Shown here in pieces: positions 34,020 through 43,643 of a stretch of DNA of 64,000 bases. The DNA is from Dioscorea cayenensis subsp. rotundata (Eukaryota; Streptophyta; Magnoliopsida; Dioscoreales; Dioscoreaceae), in assembly GCF_009730915.1 (NCBI RefSeq), contig NC_052474.1, positions 6,545,501 to 6,609,500 on the forward strand. The letters are read 5' to 3'. The notes under the pieces were generated by a model, which saw only the letters and a list, made by a program, of their open reading frames with translations, had not been told where the DNA came from and ran no database searches. The translations under genes were made by a program, and so were the position numbers. Each line of letters begins with the position of its first letter. The first letter of the stretch is position 1.

Positions 34020-34985
34020 GAAATAAAACGGTCAAAGTTGCACCAGTAATTAATTAATACAAAATAGGATGGTTAAATTTATAACGGTAAGTAGTTAGTA
34101 CAAAGTAGGACGGTCAAACCTACACCATTAGTAATTAACACAAAGTAGGGCTGTCAAACCTGCACCGGTTAATAATTACTACAAAGTAGGACAATGAAAG
34201 GTGCACTGGTCAGTACTTAGCATAAAGTATTTCAATTAAACCTGCACAGGTCAGTAATTGGTATAAAGTAGTTTGGTCAAACTTGTATCGGTAATTATTT
34301 AGGACAAAGTAGGATGGTCAAACCTGCACCTGTCAGTGATTAGCACAAAGTACGTAGGTCAAACCTGCACCGGTCAGTAATTAGTTCAAAGTAAGTTGGT
34401 CAAACCTACACCGATCAGTAATTAGCACAAAGTAGGACAGTCAAACTTGCACATGTCAGTAATTAGTACAAAGTATGTCGATCAAACCTGCACCGGTCAG
34501 TAATTAACACAAAGTAAGACGATCAAACCTGCACCGGTCAGTATTTAGCACAAAGTAGGTCGGTCAAACCTGCATCCGTTATTAATTAGTACAAAGTAGG
34601 TCACTCAAACCTCCACCAGCCAATAATTAGTATAAAGTAGATTGGTTAAAGCTGCACCGGTCAGTGATTAGCACAAAGTCCGCAGGTCAAACCTGCACCA
34701 GTTAGCACAAAGTATGCCTGTCAAACCTGCACCACTCAGTGATTGGGACAAAGCAGGATAGTCAAACCTGCACCAGTTAGCACAAAGTATGTTAGTCAAA
34801 CCTGCACCACTCAGTGATTGGGACAAAGTAGAACAGTCAAACCTACACTAGTCGAGACAAAAGTACGCCCTGATCAAACCTGCACCGCTCAGTGATTAGG
34901 ACAAAGTACGACAGTCAAACCTGCACCAGTTAGTACTTAGCACAAAATAGGTTGGTCAAATCTGCACCAATCAGTAATTAGGACG
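34020..34985. repeat. ~41-bp minisatellite, about 23 units
   Basis: The unit is approximately CACAAAGTAGG-TCGGTCAAACCTGCACC-GGTCAGTAATTAG. CAAAGTA starts recur at for example 34101, 34141, 34182, 34303, 34510, 34551 and 34592. Units diverge by 5-20 percent and a few lack the GGTCAGTAATTAG part (34709, 34781). The array stops just before the 5' leader of the ORF at 35044. Confidence 0.92.
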
Positions 34986-35043
34986 GTCACTTGTATTGGT
35001 TTACTCACTCACTCACCCATACTTCTTCTTCTTGTCTTCAACA

Positions 35044-35738
35044 ATGGCAGAGACTTCACTTGTATTGGTTTACTACAATGGTTCAATCATTGCTAGTGAA
35101 GACACAATTATATTTTCGTCGGAGGATCAATCATATTTTTATGTCGAAGACGACATCTCTTACGAAAATTTAAAGAGATCCATTGAAGAAAGCATTGAGA
35201 CTGCTGATAACCAAGGAGTTTCATGTATCAAATATCGGCTCCCAATTTCTTCAGGATCCGGTAAGATTTGCTATCGGTCATTCAAATTGTGTAATGACCG
35301 AGATGTTCGGATGATGTTCGACTGCCACAAAAGAAATCAAGATATTGGCATTATTGAATTGTACGTGGAGTTCAGCACTGCAACTTTCGAGGGTGCTCCT
35401 TCCCAACAACAAACCGCCCAGATGACGAAGTTCAACGCAATTTGAGACGGGAGAGGATTTCATCACCATGCCAAGTTAATGAACCTGAACGGCTCTCTAC
35501 GGAGTGGAAGGCACAAGATGATCCACCACCCAATAATTATTTTACTAATTCACAACATCTACAAGGCGAAACAAGTTCTTTTCATGATACTCATGAAACC
35601 GAATTCGGCCAGTATGGCCGATCCAGTGGAGACGATGAGGACGATGATGGTGACAGCTTTGGGGAAGACATTGAAGCAAGTGTTGATGCCTTTCAATTAG
35701 AAGAATGCACCCACCTGAAAAATGAGAATGAATTATAA
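35044..35738 (+). CDS. MuDR N-terminal-domain-like protein in a transposon (frameshifted)
   Basis: Starts MAETSLVLVYYNGSIIASEDT, then ISYENLKRSIEES, YRLPISSGSGKICYRSFKL and IIELYVEF. This is the layout of the N-terminal domain in many plant MULE proteins (VLVYYNGSII...ELYVEF). The first frame stops at 35445 (TKFNAI). From about 35420 the +1 frame continues plausibly (DDEVQRNLRRERISSP) through an acidic patch (SGDDEDDDGDSFGED) to a stop at 35738, so a one-base shift or tiny intron is likely. The DDE catalytic region and SWIM finger are absent. The upstream leader contains TCACT repeats. Function unknown; possibly a DNA-binding remnant. Confidence 0.6.
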
Positions 35739-35794
35739 TTTCAATGTATTATAATTAAAGTGTAAAATGAATCATCAGTTTAATTTGCTCTCAC

Positions 35795-36091
35795 CTACGA
35801 GCCAGAGGAAAGGATACGATAGCACGGGTTCGAGGGGATATACTTGAAATCCTGTACCATGCCCATGATTGAAGTAATATCATAGATCCACTGATATTTT
35901 TCATATCCTTGTTGGATGCACGGCATAAAGACCTGTACAGGGTTGCTAGTCATGCTGAACCCCAATTGTATATTCCTGCTTCTGTAAAATCCCTCAGAAG
36001 TGGTGACCACTTCAGATGAACCCTGTTCTGAGACATATCTGGCATGAGGACACAACCAATAAGCCTTAGGATATAGGCACGTGCATAACAT
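35795..36091 (-). CDS. Unrecognised ORF inside the MULE-like composite
   Basis: 98-codon open frame with normal-looking composition (Cys-, Tyr- and Pro-containing: CTCLYPKAYWLCPHARYV, QQGYEKYQWIYDITSIMGM). It lies between the MuDR-N-like ORF and the PMD fragment and shares the PMD strand. I do not recognise it. It might be a divergent exon of the same minus-strand gene or a chance frame. Confidence 0.3.
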   Translation of the reverse strand: MLCTCLYPKAYWLCPHARYVSEQGSSEVVTTSEGFYRSRNIQLGFSMTSNPVQVFMPCIQQGYEKYQWIYDITSIMGMVQDFKYIPSNPCYRILSSGS

Positions 36092-36139
36092 TCTATCTGT
36101 TGTTAACCTACATCATATGACAGCATGCCAAATGTTTCC

Positions 36140-36490
36140 TCAAAGCCACGTGAGAGTTATACTCTGACCTTTCCTTTGCTTCGCCGGTGGGACCACTCCG
36201 AGCAACTCTGCACAAATAACACTTCCTAAGCCGAAAGTCTGCCCGATGACTTTGTGGCGGTTAATGGGTAAGCCAAGTAATAGTGCCACATCTTCCAACG
36301 TGATTGTTGTCTCACCGCATGTAAGGTGGAATGTGTGTGTTTCAGTCCGCCATCTCTCCACTAATGTGCTCACAAGAGCGGCATTAATTCAGAAATTAAG
36401 AATTTGAGCCGCATGATAGATACCGGCTTCTCTTAAAAGGCCTATGATTTGTGGAGGAGGCTCTGCGATAGACACATGTCTACACCTAAG
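36140..36490 (-). pseudogene. Plant mobile domain (PMD, MAIN/MAIL1-like) fragment
   Basis: Minus-strand translation gives RCRHVSIAEPPPQIIGLLREAGIY, then a stop, then INAALVSTLVERWRTETHTFHL and CGETTITLEDVALLLGLPI. The ETHTFHL-x-CGE-x-TITLEDV-x-LLGLP signature is diagnostic of the PMD, found in MAIN/MAIL1 proteins and widely in MULE and gypsy elements. One in-frame TGA and the short length show it is broken. The host MAIN/MAIL1 proteins act in silencing and genome stability; this copy is transposon-borne. Confidence 0.85.
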
Positions 36491-36539
36491 AACCCGATCA
36501 TAATCAATTTCATATTAAATGGAAAAATAAAATAGGTTG

Positions 36540-37560
36540 ACTTGAAAAAAATATAAGACACGAAAAAAATTATAAATCCGAACATATGCCATCGAAAAAT
36601 TAAATATGATTGAAGAGTAAACCATAAACATTGGTGTGCTAATAATATACTAGGTTATCTAAATAAACACGCTTCATCCATAATATAACAATTATTAATA
36701 CAATAAAAAATTAACCTAATAATATACTAGGTTATTTAAAATAATGACTTAATACAATTATTAATAAAAAAATAGCCTAATAATATATTAGGTTATCTAA
36801 ATAAAGATGCTTCAAGGTTAATATAACAATTATTAATACAATAATTAATTATGACATAATAAAATTATTCATAAAACCTAATGACATAATAAAATTATTA
36901 ATAATAAACAAAATTACCTAAAAATGTAGTGGGTTATCTAATTAAACATGATTGGGGTGCTAATAAGATAATTATTAATACAATTAATAATTATGATATA
37001 ATATAATTATTAATATAAAATAATGACTTAATACAATTATTGATAAAAAATAACCGAATAATATATTAAGTTATCTAAATAAACATTCATCGAGGTTAAT
37101 ATAATAATTATTAATACAATAATTAATTATGACATAATAAAATTATTCATAAAACCTAATGACATAATACGATTATTAATAATAAAAAAAATTACTCTCA
37201 AAATATAGTGGGTTATCTAATTAAACATGATTGGGGTGCTAATAAGATAATTATTAATACGATTAATAATTATGATATAATACAATTATTAATAAAAAAT
37301 AACCAAATAATATACTAGGTTATCTAAGTAAATATGTTTCGAGGTTAACAATTATTAATACAATAATTAATTATGACATAATGCAATTATTAATAAAAAA
37401 ATTATCCTAAAAATATAGTGCGTTATCTAATTAAACATGCTTCGGCCGCTAATAAGATAATTATTAATACGATTAATAATTATAACATAAAAAATTATTA
37501 TGTGAAACTAATGTCTTAATATAATTATTAATAAATAATTAATTTCAACGTTAGAAATCC
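36540..37560. repeat. Degenerate tandem repeat, AT-rich
   Basis: Blocks TAATATACTAGGTTATCTAA, GTAGTGGGTTATCTAATTAA and AATAATTATTAATACAAT recur with an irregular period of roughly 120-300 bp (36650, 36730, 36790, 36940, 37060, 37205, 37310, 37420). This forms the right-hand filler of the MULE-like composite. Confidence 0.75.
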
Positions 37561-38202
37561 CGTACACGTGTAAATAGAAAACACCCAAAACAACCGCACA
37601 ATTAGAACTTGAAATAAGATAAAAATAGGGGAAAATGAGAATGGAGGGGGAGATGGTATGAAATGGGAAGTGGGTATTATATAAGAAATAATAATAATAA
37701 AATAATTCAACGGATAAATTTATATCCGTTACTAAAGTGGCTATTACTCAGTGTTGTTTTTTTGCTTTTTAATAAAAGCATTGGTGAAGAAGCCAAAGAG
37801 TGAAGAATATTTTTAAAAGTTAACAGCAACCAACCAAGGAGAGCAATATCCATTTGAGGCTTTTTTAAAATAAAAAAAAAGGAAAACAGGAGTTACTCTC
37901 CGGTTTCATTTTTATTTATTAAAAAATTTAAAAAATTATGAAAACGGGAGAGTTTCTCCTGTTTTCATAATTTTTTAATTAAAAAAAATAAAAAAACTAT
38001 TTTTATATTTTAAAAAAAAATAAAAAAACTGAAAAACGGGAAAAGTTTTCTATGTTTCACTGACCTCAGTATTTTTGGTAAATAATCCCAAACATACATA
38101 ATTTAATAAATATTTTTTTAATATTTAAAAAAAAAGAATGATGATCCATCGTGGCGACTGACGGGAGGCATCATTCCTTCTTCCACTGTTTCGATCAATG
38201 GC

Positions 38203-38216
38203 CACATATATATATA
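38203..38216 (+). promoter_or_regulatory. TATA-like element of AIP1
   Basis: CACATATATATATACTC about 50-60 bases upstream of the AIP1 ATG, and only about 130 bp from the right terminal repeat of the MULE-like element. Confidence 0.45.
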
Positions 38217-38262
38217 CTCAGCAACACTCCATCCCTCAAACACACCGACTTCGAGATCGGAA

Positions 38263-41200
38263 ATGGCGGAGCTATTGGAGACCTACGCCTGCGTCCCCTC
38301 CACTGAGAGGGGCAGAGGGATCCTCATCTCCGGCGATCCCAAATCCGACTCCATCGTCTACTGCAACGGCCGCTCCGTCATCATCCGCAGTCTCAGCTCC
38401 CCTCTCGAGGCTTCCATCTATGGGGAGCACGCTTACCAGGCTACTGTTGCGAGATTCTCCCCCAATGGTGAGTGGGTCGCCTCCGCTGATGTCTCCGGCA
38501 CTGTGCGGATCTGGGGGCGCCATGGTGACCGCGTCCTGAAGAACGAGTTTCGTGTTCTCTCTGGCCGTATTGATGATCTCCAGTGGTCTCCTGACGGGCA
38601 GCGGATCGTCGCGTCTGGCGATGGGAAAGGGAAGTCATTTGTCCGCGCCTTCATGTGAGACGCTTAAATCCCTCTTTAAATCATCTTGAGCTCATGATCT
38701 GATCTGTTTCTTATTGTTTTTCGCGAGATTGTAGATTTTTAGCTTTTTTGCCTTTGATTTGCATGTGAATCTTATTGGTTTTATTTCTTTTTTGAGTATT
38801 CAAATGCAAAATTATTGTTTGCCAGAATGGTACCGATTGTATGTATTTGTTCTGTCAGATTTAGCATTTGAATGTGGCTTTTTTTATCCTGAAAAATCCT
38901 TTTTTTCCTACTCATACTAAGGAATAACCCCATGGTAATGTCTTTCTATAGTTCTCACCTTTTTATACCTTGTGTGGTGGTCTGAACAAGGTACAATGAT
39001 CCCAAAGTTGATGCATTCTTCTTGTAGGTGGGACTCTGGAAGTAACGTTGGAGAGTTTGATGGGCATTCAAGGCGTGTTTTAAGTTGTGCATTTAAGCCC
39101 ACTAGACCATTCCGCATTGCAACATGCGGAGAAGATTTCTTAGTGAACTTCTATGAAGGACCACCATTTAGATTTAAGCTATCTCAGAGGTTTGCTGCTA
39201 TGCTTTTTGTATGAACTGAAGAGAGGCATGGGATTTTTAATTCCTAGATTAAATGATGAAAGTTTTGCTTGACACTGCAGGGAGCATTCTAATTTTGTCA
39301 ACTGTGTGCGATTTTCTCCTGATGGAAGTAAGTTCATCACTGTAAGTTCGGATAAGAAGGGTATAATCTATGATGCGAAGACTGGAGAAAAAATGGGGGA
39401 GTTATCTGCGGCAGATGCACACAAAGGAAGCATATATGCTGTTAACTGGAGTCCTGACAGTAAACAGGTGAATGGTTAAACTTTTATTAGCTGTCACCAC
39501 AAACTTGAATTGAATTGACAAACTTTTATTAGCTATCAATCTAGTGTTCACCCGTTAGAGTTCACCCAGTAGAAAATTATGTGCAAGTTTTAAGTTTTTC
39601 TTCGTTATTATTTACATATGGTGGATGCGGTAAATTATAACTTTTTGTTGCTACAAAAAATTTCATGTCTCTGTTTAATTACGGTAATCATAGTCGACTA
39701 CTTCTCTGGTTAATTTTCGCTTTGGATATATTTTTTCTAGCCTTCAAAATTTAGTTGTTAAGTGAAATGTTTAGTTGTTTGCTCAGCTATAAATTCACTT
39801 GAATGGAAGAGCTTCCGTATTAGGGAAACATTTTTGTGTGCCTTAAAGAAGATTGTGCCGTAGATTACATATCTGGTTGAAAGGAGTATCTCTGTATGCC
39901 CGTGTTGAGATGGCTATGGCGTGGTATTTAAGCATTTCATCATGTCATTCCTTAAAAACTCTTTCACTTGATATTGCTTCTTGCAACCCAGTAGATTCTT
40001 CAGTCAGTGAAAGTTTGTTTTTGTGACAAAAAAAACATTTCATGCTAATATATATCCCATTCAGGTCCTTACAGTATCTGCTGACAAAACTGCAAAAGTG
40101 TGGGAAATTATGGATGATGGAAATGGGAAGCTTAACAGAACATTGGAATGCCTTGGTTCAGGCGGAGTGGATGACATGCTAGTTAGCTGCCTCTGGCAAA
40201 ATGACCATCTAGTCACTGTTTCTCTTGGTGGAACCATTAATATATTCTCAGCCAGTGATCCAGAGAAAACAGTGACAACATTTTCCGGCCATATGAAAAG
40301 TGTTTCTTCTTTAGCCTTTCTTCATCAAAGTGGGCAAAAGATTATCTTATCCAGCAGCTATGATGGTTTAATTGTGAGATGGATGCAGGGTGTAGGATAT
40401 GTTGGTAAGCTACAGAGGAAGGATAGTACTCAAATTAAATGTTTTGCAGCAGTTGAAGAAGAACTTGTTACCTCTGGGTTTGACAATAAGGTGAATACTG
40501 CTTTATACCTTGCTGATTCAGAATGATTTTTTAACATAATGATTTCATTTGTTTCTGTTAATGTGTGCGCTTGTGGAAGCTTGTTATATGTTTAGACATT
40601 GCAAGTTGCATTCTTTGTTTGGTTTGAACTGTCATTGCAACTGCCTTAGTCTTTAGGTGCAGGGAAGGTTCTGCTCTCATCAGAGTAGATGCAAATTATT
40701 TGCTTTTTCCCCTTGGAAAATTATGACACCAATACCAGCTACCGTGTTCTTTTGCATGAATGCTCTGTCTGCAATTGGCGTGTTCACCCTGGCATTAAGG
40801 CTTCCTTCCTGAATCTCTCCTTGGCTAGGTTGATGGCAACGCTCATCACCACACCAGTAAAGTTATCCTCAATTCTCCATGCAATCCATCATGCCTCACG
40901 GTTTAAAATTTGGAACCTGCGTGCAATTAAACTGCCCATGAATGTGACCACCTGGTCATTGTCTAGTGTTATGAAACATGGCTAGAGATCTCAATCTTTA
41001 TAAATTGAAATTATATGATTTAAATATCTAGGAAAAAATTCATTTTTTTCCTTAAGACTTATGTTTTTCTGATTGAAAGTTCTTGTTATGATGAGGTATG
41101 GAGAATTCCATTAAATGGAGATAAATGTGGAGAAGCTGTACATGTTGATGTTGGTTCTCAGCCGAAAGATTTAAGCCTTGCAGTTAAATTTCCTGAAGTT

Positions 41201-42370
41201 GCTTTGGTTTCAACTGACTCTGGACTTGCCATTCTACGTGGTTCAAAACTAGCATCAAGCATTAAAGTTACATATGTTGTGACTGCATCAACAATTTCTC
41301 CTGATGGAGCTGAGGCCATTGTGGGTGGTCAAGATGGAAAGTTGCATATATATAGCATTGCGGAAGATGTTCTGACTGAGGAATCAGTGCTTGAGAAGCA
41401 TCGAGGTGCAATTACTGTTATACGCTATTCTTCTGACGCTTCCATGTTTGCTTCAGCTGATGCCAATCGGGAAGCTGTGGTATGGGACCGCATGACACGT
41501 GAGGTATTATCATGGCCTTATTGTTTTTAACATTTTTACATTTTTAGCTTAACGGCATGTATTTCACATCTAACATCACTGAGCCCTTCTAATGTCTAAA
41601 TTCTAAATTGACTTTATTTGTTTTCCATTGTCATGCTATCATAATATCACCAATTTAATTTTCTGAATAACCATTTTGAGGTTGGCTACATTTCGTAGGT
41701 CAATTGATTTATCAAACTTGATAATGACTTGTGATCATCAGAGTATGCCAAACTTCTATTCTATGCACATGTAAATGCAGTTATTAATCTAGATTGATCT
41801 TCTACGATTGTGCTTTATGTCAGTTAACATTTGCAAGTTAAATCTAGTGTTCTCATCTGTTTTGATGGAAAAGCCGTCATCTTAAGCATATGATCATTGA
41901 GATAAGAATATATTACTTCTCTTGCAATCCAAATAGTGTAATGCAACTAACTACATGGACTGACTACCCCATTTGCCATGTTTTTATGTTTGTATTTTGT
42001 TTTTGTCTCTCTTTTGCAGATAATATTTACTTTGCTTTATCTTCATGCATGTTGTTTCTCTTTTTTGTCAAATCTCTTGAGAATCTCTAACTTAACAACA
42101 TCATATGAACAGGTCAAATTAAAGAACATGCTCTACCACTCTGCCCGTATCAACTGTCTAGCATGGTCTCCCGATGGCCGCATGGTTGCTACTGGATCTC
42201 TAGACACATGCGTGATCATTTATGATGTAGACAAGCCAGCATCAAATCGGATAACCATCAAAGGAGCACACCTCGGAGGAGTTTATGGACTAGCATTCTG
42301 CGATGAGAACAGTATCATTAGTTCAGGGGAGGACGCATGCGTGCGTGTGTGGAGATTACTCCAGCAATGA
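38263..42370 (+). CDS. AIP1: AIP1, actin-interacting protein 1 (WD40, actin filament disassembly)
   Basis: Six exons: 38263-38654, 39028-39189, 39281-39467, 40065-40490, 41096-41503 and 42113-42370, all GT-AG. Joined length is 1833 nt, 610 residues, the size of plant AIP1 proteins. AIP1 works with ADF/cofilin in the cytoplasm to sever and cap actin filaments; loss impairs polar growth. Visible: [20 protein letters not shown], early [19 protein letters not shown], then repeated WD40 units such as [77 protein letters not shown] and [23 protein letters not shown], arranged as two propellers. It ends [14 protein letters not shown]. No frame defects. The right end of a MULE-like element sits just upstream. 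Confidence 0.97.
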
Positions 42371-43543
42371 GTGTTTTTTTCTTTTTTACTTTTGTTTTAA
42401 AGTTTTCAAACTAATAAGCTGTTTGCATCTCTGCTTCCATTCTGTAATTTTTGCTATTTAGGTGTGGCTATTAATGAACTACTTGAAAGGTTAGTGTGTG
42501 TGTTTGTATTAAATCCTTTGGATTTCCAATCCCATTGTTTGCAAATTTCCACAAAAACTCAGTAAATGTTCTCTATTTATTGTTAGTCTTCGGACTTGTA
42601 CAAATTATGCAGGGGGGACCATTGGATGACAAACATCAATTTATGGATAAGATTTTCTACTGGTCAATTATCCTTGGGACCAAGTTCTTGTTGAAAAAGC
42701 TTACTTCTCTATTGGAATTTTGCTTGCACGAGTACTCAAACAGTTAAAGTCATAGGATCCTTTTCATCATTTTATGCAAATTATGTCAACATGAAACTTG
42801 TGGTTCTTGCTAATCCTTTTTGTCTTTATGTGCTGGATATTTCACTGATTGAACATTGCTTAGGATAATGGAGAAAAGGATTGATTAAGAAGAAAATATA
42901 AGAGAGATTTTGTTGATGCTTATCAACAACGTATGAGTTGAATGTTCAATGCTCTCTTATCCATGCAATTCAAGGATGACATTATGGATATCTCAGTCTC
43001 AGTGGCAACACTTTACAATGGTGCACAACTTCCCATAATATAACAGATTTCAGGTCTTCTTTAACTGCGAGGACAATAATGGCCGCAAAGCATTTCAACA
43101 ACCAATCTTTTTTTAAAAAAAAATAAATTTTTGCCATTGCACCAGCTCAGCTTTCTTGACCACTTTAATTTCCATTTTGGCATTTCCTTTTTCTTGATAA
43201 AAATTTTCAATGAATATCCAACCGAAGTTTGACGTAAATGTGGTCTCACTTAATCAAAAAACATAAGTTCAGAATTGTACACAAACACAGATATAATAAC
43301 TATGTTGCAGTTATTGATTTCACAATATAATTAAAAATAAATAAATAAATAAAATTAATTATTAAAAAGAATATAGATAGGAATGTTGTAAAATTGCCAA
43401 ATACCACCGAAAGCTCGTCGCTTCGTTAACGTGAACGGTTACAAAAAACAAAAAAACAAAAAAAGCGCAATAAGTTAACAGATAAACAAATAAAATAATA
43501 ATAAATACATGGGCCCACCACTCAGTCACTCTATACACTATCT
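42371..43543. other. Intergenic: AIP1 3' UTR and upstream region of the beta-glucosidase gene
   Basis: No ORF of coding character. The last 100 bp before the TATA box contain TGGGCCCA (43510-43517), a site II-like element. Nothing else recognised. Confidence 0.5.
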
Positions 43544-43550
43544 TCTCACC

Positions 43551-43560
43551 TATATATAAA
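43551..43560 (+). promoter_or_regulatory. TATA box of the beta-glucosidase gene
   Basis: TATATATAAA about 85 bp upstream of the ATG, followed by a CT/CACT-rich leader (TCACTCACTCGCTCACTCACTCAG), typical of a plant 5' UTR. Confidence 0.65.
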
Positions 43561-43643
43561 CCCTACCCTCCCTCTCTTTCTCACTCACTCGCTCACTCAC
43601 TCAGTGAGTTACTAGTACCGAGTACAGCACTACAGCCTTTGGA

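Larger units (their letters stand above)
33640..38070. mobile_element. MULE-like composite with nested-palindrome TIRs, minisatellite, MuDR-N-like ORF and PMD fragment
   Basis: The termini, about 33640-33895 and 37865-38070, are long imperfect inverted repeats. Each holds three blocks of the form GAAAACGGGAG-N-CTCCCGTTTTC, each block itself palindromic; order and spacing are mirrored between ends. Inside, left to right: a 41-bp minisatellite, a plus-strand ORF resembling the N-terminal domain of MuDR-type proteins, an unknown minus-strand ORF, a plant mobile domain (PMD) fragment on the minus strand, and AT-rich repeats. No transposase catalytic core is present, so it looks non-autonomous. 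Class assignment is inference from the ORF types and long TIRs. Confidence 0.65.

Noticed and set aside
34020-34985. Regular ~41-bp repeats resembling a CRISPR array
   Set aside because: Units are contiguous degenerate tandem repeats without unique spacers, in a plant nuclear genome inside a transposon; this is a minisatellite.
38272-38654. Several frames antisense to AIP1 exon 1
   Set aside because: Shadow frames of a GC-rich first exon without domain similarity.
42496-42747. 83-codon frame after AIP1
   Set aside because: Falls in the 3' flank, no similarity, ordinary chance length for this base composition.
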